Source: Dyella subtropica
Lineage (GTDB): Bacteria; Pseudomonadota; Gammaproteobacteria; Xanthomonadales; Rhodanobacteraceae
Length of the DNA: 64,000 nt
Assembly: GCF_026283965.1 (NCBI RefSeq)
Contig: NZ_JAPDPD010000002.1
Span: 62,001-126,000, forward strand
Direction of reading: 5' to 3'
Of this stretch, positions 57,029 through 64,000 are shown one piece after another. The translations under genes and the position numbers were made by a program. Below the pieces are notes generated by a model. That model saw nothing but the letters and a program-made list of their open reading frames with translations. It was not told the DNA's origin and made no database searches. The first letter of the stretch is position 1, and each line of letters opens with the position of its first letter.

Positions 57029-57184
57029 CTGAGGCGTTCCGAAACAGGCTCTAAAGATTCGGATGTATGCACCGCGTTGACATTGAGGGGTCTACACATA
57101 CGCGCAGCGTAGATTCCGGGGGTATCGAACGCCGCCGCCCGAAAGCAGAAGCATCGCTCTTCACCGCAACCCTTGGGGGGATTC

Positions 57185-57709
57185 ATGAAGCGCTGGCAGC
57201 TCTGTTCCGCATGTTTCGCGGCCGCTTTGGCTGGTTCCGCCGCTCCGTTGGCCGATGCCGCTACCTATAGCAATGGCACTGGCACAGCGACATTCACCGT
57301 CACCCTGATCTTGCAAGCGAATTGCGCGATCACCGCCAATCCGCTGAGCTTCGGCACCCAGGGTGCGCTGACCGCGGCCGTCAATCAGCAGACCACGGTA
57401 TCGGTTACCTGCACCAACACCACGCCGTACAACGTGGGCCTGGACGCCGGTACGGTCTCGGGATCCACCGTGGCCGCCCGCCTGCTGGCCGGTACCGCTA
57501 CGGGCAATACCGGCACCACGGTGGACTTCGAGCTCTATCAGGATTCTGGCCATAGCACGGTATGGGGCAACACCCAGGGCACCAACACCGTGGCCGGCAC
57601 CGGTAACGGCTCGGCGCAGTCCATCAATGTGTATGGGCAGGTGCCGACCCAGGTCACGCCAAAGCCCGACACCTACCAGACCACGGTCACCGCGACAGTC
57701 TATTTCTGA
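57185..57709 (+). CDS. Csu-type pilin subunit (spore coat U domain)
   Basis: A 174-residue secreted pilin. A signal peptide spans about residues 1-25 (AAALAGSAAPLADAATYS), followed by one spore-coat-U/SCPU beta-sandwich (LILQANCAITANPLSFGTQG, TTVSVTCTNTTPYNVGLDAG, and the closing TYQTTVTATVYF). The two Cys probably form the usual disulfide. The C-terminal strand with terminal Phe is the chaperone-binding edge. The ATG at 57185 follows a GGGGGG ribosome site; an ATG four codons upstream is less likely. A TTGACA at 57077-57082 may be a -35, but its -10 is unclear. It is the probable major subunit of the operon. Confidence 0.9.
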   Translation: MKRWQLCSACFAAALAGSAAPLADAATYSNGTGTATFTVTLILQANCAITANPLSFGTQGALTAAVNQQTTVSVTCTNTTPYNVGLDAGTVSGSTVAARLLAGTATGNTGTTVDFELYQDSGHSTVWGNTQGTNTVAGTGNGSAQSINVYGQVPTQVTPKPDTYQTTVTATVYF

Positions 57710-57722
57710 CGCGCCGCCGACC

Positions 57723-58445
57723 GTGCGACGGATCGCTCTAGGCATCACGCTGACATTGGCTGCAGGGCTGGCCGTGCATGCGTCTTCGCTGCAGATCTCA
57801 CCGGTGATGGTGGACCTGCAGGCGGGGCAGAATGCAGCCGGCATCCGTTTGCGCAATCCGGGCGATCAGCCTTTGTACGGTCAGGTGCGCGTGTTCCGCT
57901 GGGATCAGACCGGTGACGACGATGTGCTCGAACCTACCGAAGAGGTCGTCGCGAGTCCGCCGTTGATCCGCATTCCATCGCGAGGCGAGCAACTGGTGCG
58001 GTTGATCCGTCGCGATGCGGCCGACATCTCGGCTGAGCACAGTTATCGCGTGCTGGTCGATGAGATCCCCAGCCCCGAAAGTGCAACGACCAATGGCGTC
58101 ACCATTCGCCTGCGTTACTCGGTGCCTGTGTTTGTCGAGCCGCCCGGCCAGCCAGGTGCGCTGCAACTCGCCTGGAGTATCCAGCGCGATGCGCAGGGAT
58201 GGCTGCTGCGGGTAAGCAATCGAGGTAGTCGGCGAGGACAGCTGAGTGCGGTGCAACTGGTCACCGCCGACGGCAAGCTTCATCCGATCAATCGCGGGTT
58301 GCTGGGCTATGCGCTTGCCGGAAAGACCCGGCAATGGCGAATAGCGCTGGAGGAAGGCATCGCCTTGCAGGCGCCCTTGAAGATTCGCGCGAATATCAAT
58401 GCGCAGCCCGCAGAGGCGGAGCTGAGTGTCGATCCTCAGCGGTGA
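57723..58445 (+). CDS. Periplasmic pilus assembly chaperone (Csu/PapD-like)
   Basis: A 240-residue chaperone with a signal peptide (ALGITLTLAAGLAVHASS) and two Ig-like domains. PapD-family features are the N-terminal edge strand LQISPVMVDLQAGQ, PLIRIPSRGEQLVRLIRR with the subunit-anchoring basic residues, and YRVLVDEIPSP. The start is GTG 57723, 13 bases after the pilin stop; upstream residues in the same frame overlap the pilin gene. It caps pilin subunits for delivery to the usher. Confidence 0.91.
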   Translation: MRRIALGITLTLAAGLAVHASSLQISPVMVDLQAGQNAAGIRLRNPGDQPLYGQVRVFRWDQTGDDDVLEPTEEVVASPPLIRIPSRGEQLVRLIRRDAADISAEHSYRVLVDEIPSPESATTNGVTIRLRYSVPVFVEPPGQPGALQLAWSIQRDAQGWLLRVSNRGSRRGQLSAVQLVTADGKLHPINRGLLGYALAGKTRQWRIALEEGIALQAPLKIRANINAQPAEAELSVDPQR

Positions 58446-58454
58446 TCCATACCC

Positions 58455-60848
58455 ATGGCGCGCAGACCAGGCCATGGGCATGCGCGACACCACACCAATG
58501 AGCGGCGTCGCGGCATCCGGACGCTACATGGCTGCGTGCTCGTCCTGTTGGCACCGATGATGGTGGCTGGCCGGGCTTGGGGAGGTGATGTTCCCGAGTC
58601 GCTCGCACTCGGTATGAGCCAGCCGCAGGAGGTGTACCTGGAGGTGGTGCTCAACGGTCAGCCCACGGGGCAACTCTTGCGCTTTCAGGCCACTGGCGAT
58701 GCCTTGTCATGCAGTGCGCGGGATCTCTCCGCGATCGGCATCGACATCGGCAAGCTAGGCGCGGAGCCGTCGAGCGAGGTTGCATTGAATGCCATCGATG
58801 GCCTGCGTTATCGCTATGACACGGCCGCGCAGCGGGTCGAGCTGAGCGTGCCGGATCGATGGCGGCGTCCGTATGTCGTGGATGCTCGCCAGCTATCCAG
58901 CGTCCCGGCAGCCAGCTCCGGTCGCGGTCTGTTGCTCAATTACGATGCTTATCTACAAAACGACAGCGGCTCGCGGCTGGCGCTGTGGTCGGAGCTGCGC
59001 TACTTCGCTCCATCGGGCGTGTTGAATAACACCGGTACGTTCTATGCGAACGACGCCAGTCGTCGTTATGTGCGCTACGAAACGGCTTGGAGCCGATCCG
59101 ATCCGGCCACGCTGAGCACGTTGCAGTTGGGCGATGCCATCACCGCCTCGCTGGCCTGGTCGCGCTCGGTGCGTTTTGCGGGATTTCAGTGGCGCAGCAA
59201 TTTCGCGCTGCGCCCTGATCTGATCACTTTTCCGCTGCCGTCGCTCAGCGGCTCCGCGGCAGTGCCTTCCGCCGTGGATCTGTACGTCAACAACGTGCGT
59301 CGGGCCAGCGTGGACGTGCCCAGCGGCCCCTTTGTGTTCAACAGTGCTCCCGGCATCCATGGTGCCGGCCAGGCCACACTGGTGACGCGCGATGCGTTGG
59401 GACGCAGCGTGACTACATCGCTGCCGCTCTACATCGATACGCGCATGCTGTCCGACGGACTCTCCAGTTACGCCGTGGAAGCGGGCTTCCTGCGTCGCCG
59501 CTACGGCGAGGTCTCATTCGACTATGCACCGAAGTTGGCTGGCAGTGGCTCCTGGCGGCACGGCATGAGCGATGCGTTGACGCTCGAAGCGCATGCGGAG
59601 GCCACCAGCGGTTTGCTCAATAGCGGTATAGGCGCCCTGGTTCGCCTGGGGCAGGATGGCGTGCTCAGTGGTTCGATCGCCGTGAGTGGCGGTAGCGGAT
59701 TCCAAGGCAGCCAGGCGAGTATCGGCTATCAATGGATTCTGCCCCGTCTGTCGATCGATACGGGGGTGACGCGAAGCTATGGCGATTACGGTGATCTGGC
59801 CTCGCGCGATGGCTCGCCACCGCCACGCTCGCTGGAGCGGATCACGTTTTCTCTGCCGTTCGCCGATGGACAGAATCTCGCCTTGAGCTATATCGGGCTC
59901 CGGCAGCGAGGGGTGTCGGCCTCGCGTATCGGTTCGTTGTCCTACCTTTGGTCGATGGCGAGGCGCCTGTCGCTGAACCTCAGTGCGTATCGCGATTTCG
60001 CCCACACGGCATCCCGTGGAGTTTTCCTCAGCATCAACCTTTCGCTGGACAACCAGCAGACGGCCAGCGCGCTGGTGGGTAGTCAAGGCGGGCGGTCGTA
60101 CTACAACCTGCAGGCGCTGCGCCCCGCCGACTACACCGGTGGCTGGGGCTGGGGTGTGCAGGACGGACGCAGTGGCGGGATCGGCTTTCGCCAGGCGCAG
60201 CTGCAATACCTCGGTACGGCGGGACAGCTGACCGGATTGGTGCAGTCGGCCGCCGGCCATACGGTGACATCCGTCGATGCGCTGGGCTCGGTCGTCTGGA
60301 TGGATGGCAGCCTGCAGTCGGCGCGACGCATCTACGACGGCTTCGCCATGGTTTCCACGGATGGTGTCGCGAACGTGCCGGTGCTGCACGAGAACCGCGT
60401 TATCGGGCATACCGATGAAGGCGGGCATCTGCTGGTTCCGGATCTCAATGCTTACCAGAACAACCTGCTGGCGATCGACAGCCTGGGGCTGACGCCCGAC
60501 ATGCGCGTGGACGCCACCGCTTTGAACGCCGTGCCGCAAGCGCAATCCGGCGTGCTGGCGCGCTTCCCGACGGCGCGCTACGCCGCCGCATCGATCCTGT
60601 TGCGCGACGCCGAGGGTCAGTCGCTGCCACCAGGCACGCGTGTCCATCACCAGGAGAGCGGCGCCGACACCGTGGTCGGTTACGACGGGCTGACCTTCAT
60701 CAGCGAGTTGCGCCCTGAAAATCACCTGCGCCTCGACGGCACGGACTGGCATTGCGCGGTGAACTTCCGCTATGAGGCACCCGCCGACCATTCGTTGCTG
60801 GTGATCGGCCCGCTGGTGTGTAAGCGGCAAGCCGGGGCGACGCCATGA
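58455..60848 (+). CDS. Outer-membrane fimbrial usher (FimD/CsuD family)
   Basis: A 797-residue usher. An unusually basic 25-residue leader (ARRPGHGHARHHTNERRRG) precedes the hydrophobic signal core (CVLVLLAPMMVAGRAWG). Then come the N-terminal chaperone-docking domain (VYLEVVLNGQPTGQLL), the barrel with plug (YVNNVRRASVDVPSGPFVFN), and the C-terminal domains (VLARFPTARYAAASILLRDA). The next start codon overlaps its stop as ATGA. It secretes and assembles the pilus encoded by the flanking genes. The true start may lie slightly downstream of 58455. Confidence 0.93.
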   Translation: MARRPGHGHARHHTNERRRGIRTLHGCVLVLLAPMMVAGRAWGGDVPESLALGMSQPQEVYLEVVLNGQPTGQLLRFQATGDALSCSARDLSAIGIDIGKLGAEPSSEVALNAIDGLRYRYDTAAQRVELSVPDRWRRPYVVDARQLSSVPAASSGRGLLLNYDAYLQNDSGSRLALWSELRYFAPSGVLNNTGTFYANDASRRYVRYETAWSRSDPATLSTLQLGDAITASLAWSRSVRFAGFQWRSNFALRPDLITFPLPSLSGSAAVPSAVDLYVNNVRRASVDVPSGPFVFNSAPGIHGAGQATLVTRDALGRSVTTSLPLYIDTRMLSDGLSSYAVEAGFLRRRYGEVSFDYAPKLAGSGSWRHGMSDALTLEAHAEATSGLLNSGIGALVRLGQDGVLSGSIAVSGGSGFQGSQASIGYQWILPRLSIDTGVTRSYGDYGDLASRDGSPPPRSLERITFSLPFADGQNLALSYIGLRQRGVSASRIGSLSYLWSMARRLSLNLSAYRDFAHTASRGVFLSINLSLDNQQTASALVGSQGGRSYYNLQALRPADYTGGWGWGVQDGRSGGIGFRQAQLQYLGTAGQLTGLVQSAAGHTVTSVDALGSVVWMDGSLQSARRIYDGFAMVSTDGVANVPVLHENRVIGHTDEGGHLLVPDLNAYQNNLLAIDSLGLTPDMRVDATALNAVPQAQSGVLARFPTARYAAASILLRDAEGQSLPPGTRVHHQESGADTVVGYDGLTFISELRPENHLRLDGTDWHCAVNFRYEAPADHSLLVIGPLVCKRQAGATP

Positions 60849-61792
60849 AAGTCGTCTTCTTCGCCTTGCTGATGAGCCTGCTGCTATGGGCGGGCGCAGC
60901 GAAGGCGCAGAGTTGCACCGCCACGCCGACAGACATCGCTTTTGGCAGTGTGAGCCCGATCAGTGGCGCGGCGATTTCGGGCTCCAGTACGGTTGCCGTC
61001 AACTGCACCTGGCCACTGATCTCGGCGCAGCCCTTCGTGCAGGTGTGCTTGAATCTGAATGCATCGAGCCCGCGCTTGCTCAGCAATGGCAGCAACACGA
61101 TGCAGTACGACCTGTATCTGGACAGCGCCCATTCGCAGTCCTGGGGGGCGAGCGCCACAGCGATTTCCCTCAGCATTCCCAAGCCGCTGCTGGGCACGAC
61201 CGCTGGCCAGTCGGTGACCTATTACGGGCTGATCGGTGCGAACCAGTTGACGGTGCCATCGGTGGCGAACAGCAATACGGTCTATAGCCAGAGCTTCAGC
61301 GGCACCCAGACGTCACTGACGTACCAGTTCTACACGCTGTCCGCGCCATCCTGCAGTTCCATCAGCACCCCCGCCACGGCCTTTCCATTCAACGCCACCG
61401 CAACGGTGGTGAACAACTGCAACATCAGCGCCGGCAAGCTCAGTTTCGGTACGGCGGGCGTTTTGAGTTCGGGGCTTTCCGCGACCAGCACCTTGTCGGT
61501 CCAGTGTACGAATGGCGATGCCTACCGCATCTCGCTCAATGGCGGTGGCAGCGGCAATGTCGCCGCGCGCACCATGCAACGACAAGGTGGTGGCGGCTCG
61601 GTGAACTATCAGCTCTATACCGATCTGGCGAATACCGTGGCATGGGGTGATGGCAGCGGGGGTACCAGTCGAGCCACCAATACCGGGACTGGCAACACAC
61701 AGGCCATCACGGTCTATGGAAACGTGCCGGCTCAGACCACGCCCATGCCGGGCAATTACAGCGACACCATTACGGCCACCATCGAGTTCTGA
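60845..61792 (+). CDS. Two-domain pilus tip subunit (CsuE-like)
   Basis: A 315-residue secreted protein with signal peptide (FALLMSLLLWAGAAKAQS) and two spore-coat-U domains in tandem (about 22-165 and 170-315). Each begins with a Cys-containing strand (SCTATPTDIAFGSVSP; NNCNISAGKLSFGTAGVLSS). The second ends in the pilin-like YSDTITATIEF. In Csu pili the two-domain subunit is the tip adhesin. It is translationally coupled to the usher gene and is the last gene of the operon. Confidence 0.9.
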   Translation: MKVVFFALLMSLLLWAGAAKAQSCTATPTDIAFGSVSPISGAAISGSSTVAVNCTWPLISAQPFVQVCLNLNASSPRLLSNGSNTMQYDLYLDSAHSQSWGASATAISLSIPKPLLGTTAGQSVTYYGLIGANQLTVPSVANSNTVYSQSFSGTQTSLTYQFYTLSAPSCSSISTPATAFPFNATATVVNNCNISAGKLSFGTAGVLSSGLSATSTLSVQCTNGDAYRISLNGGGSGNVAARTMQRQGGGGSVNYQLYTDLANTVAWGDGSGGTSRATNTGTGNTQAITVYGNVPAQTTPMPGNYSDTITATIEF

Positions 61793-61798
61793 GTGTGC

Positions 61799-62089
61799 TT
61801 AGAACGTCACTTGCCACAAGCTTGGCGTGAGTGCGATGGTCTGTGGTGAGGCAGGAGCGCGCGATGGGAGGTGTGAACGGGTTGCGCTGGGCTGCACCAG
61901 ATAGGGAGAGTCCAGATCGCACGAGACCGTGGGCGCGGGCTCTGTTCTGGCCGGCCGGGCTTCCTGTCGTACCAGGCAGCTTTCCTGGACAACGAGGCTG
62001 ACCTCGACCGAAGCGACTTCAGCGGCAGCGATGTGATGGGTGGCGAACATCAACGATAGGGTGGCGGCAAGACGCAGGTATTTGGGCAT
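61799..62089 (-). CDS. Small secreted protein convergent with the pilus operon
   Basis: A 96-residue product with a clear signal peptide (YLRLAATLSLMFATHHIAAA). The mature part starts with beta-strand-like VASVEVSLVVQESCLVR and holds two cysteines. It resembles the start of a pilin-type domain but is too short for a full one. No family is recognised. It lies six bases from the tip-subunit stop on the other strand. It may be an accessory pilus protein. Confidence 0.6.
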   Translation of the reverse strand: MPKYLRLAATLSLMFATHHIAAAEVASVEVSLVVQESCLVRQEARPARTEPAPTVSCDLDSPYLVQPSATRSHLPSRAPASPQTIALTPSLWQVTF

Positions 62090-62195
62090 GCGATGGGGCG
62101 GGTGGACCGTTCAATGTGTCGGGCGGACTCACTGAAGCAAGTCGGCCGTTGTGGGGGAATCTTTAAGCGAGGAACCATGACGTGATGGCCTGCGC

Positions 62196-63098
62196 TCAAC
62201 CGCGCGGACGCAAATCCCGGCGCGCCGCGGCGATCAAGGCATTCGTCAGCCGATCCAGCATTACCGAGCGGACCGACCAGTGCTGCCAGTACAGCGGCAC
62301 GTCCAACCAGCGATGGGGTGCGATGGCTTGCACGGCACCTTCGGCCAGCGCCTTTTGCAACATCGACTCAGGCGCCATCGCCCAGCCGAGGCCGAGTGCG
62401 GCGGCCTCCACGAAGCCTGTCGACGACGGCAGGTAGTGCATGGGCGGCGCCAGCCGTGCACGAGTGACGCTGCGCATGAAGCGCCACTGCAGCGCGTCCT
62501 TGCGGTTGAACACCAGCATCGGCGCTTGCCCCAGCGAGGTCGCGTCGAGGTCCTTGGCGAAGTGTCTCGCGACGAAATCGGGCGAGGCCACCGGCAGGTA
62601 TCGCATCACACCCAGCTTGCGCACGGTGCAGCCCTGCACGGGGTGCGCGTCGGCCGTGATGGCGCCGAGCACGGAACCGTCGCGTAGCAGGTCGGTGGAG
62701 TGGTCCTGATCCTCGACGCGTACATCGAACAGGAGTTGGTGTTGTTGATGCAGCTCGGCGAGCGCGCCAAGGAACCAGGTCGCCAGCGAATCCGCATTCA
62801 CGGCGATCACCACCGTGGTGGGGCTGGTCTTCGTGGTTCGTTCGACGGCGAAATCTTCCAGCGTTTCGGCTTCCAGCAGCTGCATTTGCTGCACGCTGCG
62901 TAGCAGGCGCTGCCCTGCCTGTGTGGCGCGGCAAGGCGATTGGCGAAGGATCAGCACCTGGCCGAGTCGATCTTCCAGCGCCTTGATGCGCTGCGAGATA
63001 GCAGAAGGGGTGATCGACAGGCGTCGTGCCGCATTCTCGAAACTGCCTTCGCTGAGTACGGCGGCGAAGGCGGACAGCTGGGGGTTGAGCAGGCTCAT
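62196..63098 (-). CDS. argP: LysR-family regulator ArgP (LysG-like)
   Basis: A 300-residue LysR regulator. The winged helix is LSAFAAVLSEGSFENAARRL with the recognition region SITPSAISQRIKALEDRLGQ, which matches ArgP/IciA. The effector domain follows. It is divergent from an argO exporter gene, the standard arrangement in which ArgP with Arg or Lys controls basic amino acid export. Confidence 0.93.
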   Translation of the reverse strand: MSLLNPQLSAFAAVLSEGSFENAARRLSITPSAISQRIKALEDRLGQVLILRQSPCRATQAGQRLLRSVQQMQLLEAETLEDFAVERTTKTSPTTVVIAVNADSLATWFLGALAELHQQHQLLFDVRVEDQDHSTDLLRDGSVLGAITADAHPVQGCTVRKLGVMRYLPVASPDFVARHFAKDLDATSLGQAPMLVFNRKDALQWRFMRSVTRARLAPPMHYLPSSTGFVEAAALGLGWAMAPESMLQKALAEGAVQAIAPHRWLDVPLYWQHWSVRSVMLDRLTNALIAAARRDLRPRG

Positions 63099-63129
63099 TG
63101 GCGTGGTCCGGGCGAGGATTTTCCATCAT

Positions 63130-63172
63130 TAGTAGAACTGAACTTGGATAAGAATAATTAGTTTTACTGAAC
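63130..63172. promoter_or_regulatory. AT-rich argP-argO control region with a direct repeat
   Basis: TAGTAGAACTGAAC (63130-63143) and TAGTTTTACTGAAC (63159-63172) match at 11 of 14 positions with a 29-bp period. They lie in an AT-rich stretch between the divergent genes. They are likely ArgP contact sites or part of the argO promoter. Confidence 0.5.
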
Positions 63173-63218
63173 TGACGAAATGCCGGACATTGCCCGTCTT
63201 CGTTATTGAGATTCCCCC

Positions 63219-63836
63219 ATGCAGACGTCCGCCTATTTCGCTGGCCTCGCCGCCGGCGCAGGTTTGATCATTGCCATCGGTGCGCAGAATGCTTTTGTGC
63301 TGCGCCAGGGATTGCAGCGGCGCCATGTGGGTTCGGTGGTGCTGGTCTGCGTACTGGCTGACGTGGCCCTGATTCTGCTCGGCGTGGGCGGTATGGGCTT
63401 GGCGGTGAAAAGCCAGCCGGGGCTGCTGCAGTTGCTGCGTTTTGCCGGCGCCGCCTTCCTGGCCAGTTACGGCGTGCTGGCGGCGCGCCGGGCATGGCGC
63501 GGGGAAAGCGGCCTGCAACCTGCAGGCAACGGGACGCCGGATCGTCGTCGCGTGATCCTCGCCTGCCTGGGCTTCACCTTGCTCAATCCGCACGTGTACC
63601 TCGATACCGTGGTGCTGCTTGGCAGTCTGTCCACGCATTACGACGGGCGGGGGCGCTGGGCCTTCGCGTGGGGCGCATGCACGGCGAGCGCGCTGTGGTT
63701 CCTGGCCCTGGGCTATGGTGCCCGCGCGCTGTTGCCGGTATTCCGCAGCCCTATCGCCTGGCGCGTCTTCGATGTGCTGGTCGCGGCTTTCATGCTCACC
63801 TTGGCTTTGCTATTGCTGGTTCAGCCCGTGGGGTGA
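63219..63836 (+). CDS. argO: LysE/ArgO family basic amino acid exporter
   Basis: A 205-residue inner-membrane exporter with about six helices. The family signature is LIIAIGAQNAFVLRQGLQRR at the start, followed by CVLADVALILLGVGGMGL and LGFTLLNPHVYLDTVVLLG. It exports arginine and/or lysine and prevents toxic build-up. The length equals E. coli ArgO (211). Control by the divergent argP gene is expected. Confidence 0.95.
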   Translation: MQTSAYFAGLAAGAGLIIAIGAQNAFVLRQGLQRRHVGSVVLVCVLADVALILLGVGGMGLAVKSQPGLLQLLRFAGAAFLASYGVLAARRAWRGESGLQPAGNGTPDRRRVILACLGFTLLNPHVYLDTVVLLGSLSTHYDGRGRWAFAWGACTASALWFLALGYGARALLPVFRSPIAWRVFDVLVAAFMLTLALLLLVQPVG

Positions 63837-63898
63837 GCACGGTGGCGGTGAGGCGCTCGGGTATCATATGAGGCCATTTCAGCCACGGACCCCAAGGC

Positions 63899-64000
63899 AT
63901 GGCCACCCTACGCCTCGCGCTAGCGCAGTTCGATTTCCCTGTGGGCGCGGTTGCGGCCAACGCCGCCCGGGTGGGCGATGTGATGGCGCAGGCGCGCGAA
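63899..64000 (+). CDS. nadE: Glutamine-dependent NAD+ synthetase (5' end only)
   Basis: The window ends after 34 codons. They read MATLRLALAQFDFPVGAVAA and continue as the N-terminal nitrilase-type glutaminase domain of the long NadE form. The ATG at 63899 is preceded by a possible -10 (TATCAT, 63862-63867). The identification rests on this short segment. Confidence 0.8.
   Translation, partial: MATLRLALAQFDFPVGAVAANAARVGDVMAQARE

Overview
The window is a GC-rich bacterial chromosome segment. Its gene content and order point to a gammaproteobacterium of the Xanthomonadales/Lysobacterales, most likely Rhodanobacteraceae (Dyella, Rhodanobacter or Luteibacter type). The reasons are the order ftsZ-lpxC-dciA-M23 peptidase-secA, the order lptD-surA-pdxA-rsmA-apaG-apaH, and pilR-pilS lying next to sucCD. 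The genus is inferred from gene order, not measured.

Layout. 1-6.8 kb: end of the division/envelope cluster (ftsZ 3' end, lpxC, a DciA-like gene, an M23 peptidase, secA). 6.8-14 kb: the minus-strand lptD-surA-pdxA-rsmA-apaG-apaH run. 14-24 kb: housekeeping genes: msrB; a B12 operon (BtuM-like transporter, cobalamin adenosyltransferase) carrying a histone-deacetylase-like hydrolase; two ubiquinone hydroxylases; a dienelactone hydrolase; ispB; a YajR-like MFS protein; and a DedA-rhodanese fusion. 24-33.5 kb: a surface-protein locus with an OmpR-type regulator lacking the usual receiver residues, a 2112-residue trimeric autotransporter with tandem repeats of about 870 bp, and a secreted subtilase. 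33.9-34.5 kb: ssb.

34.6-39.5 kb: a lower-GC accessory island between ssb and a sugar locus. It holds an integrase remnant, a KAP-like P-loop NTPase and a CHAT (caspase-like) protease. The protease frame is cut by one in-frame amber codon. This is the best candidate for an undescribed, probably defensive, system.

39.5-46.6 kb: an apparent mannose-utilisation locus. A periplasmic GH92 alpha-mannosidase would release mannose, a FucP/GluP-type MFS protein would import it, an AGE-family isomerase would convert it to fructose and a PfkB kinase would make fructose-6-phosphate. A LacI-type repressor and two matching palindromic operators sit in the divergent promoter region.

46.6-54.5 kb: two-component genes (CHASE3-like histidine kinase with a single-domain response regulator, a REC-HK-REC hybrid, PilR and PilS) separated by REP-like and mosaic intergenic repeats. 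54.9-57 kb: sucCD. 57-62 kb: a Csu-type chaperone-usher pilus operon with a small convergent secreted protein. 62-64 kb: argP/argO and the start of a glutamine-dependent NAD synthetase gene.
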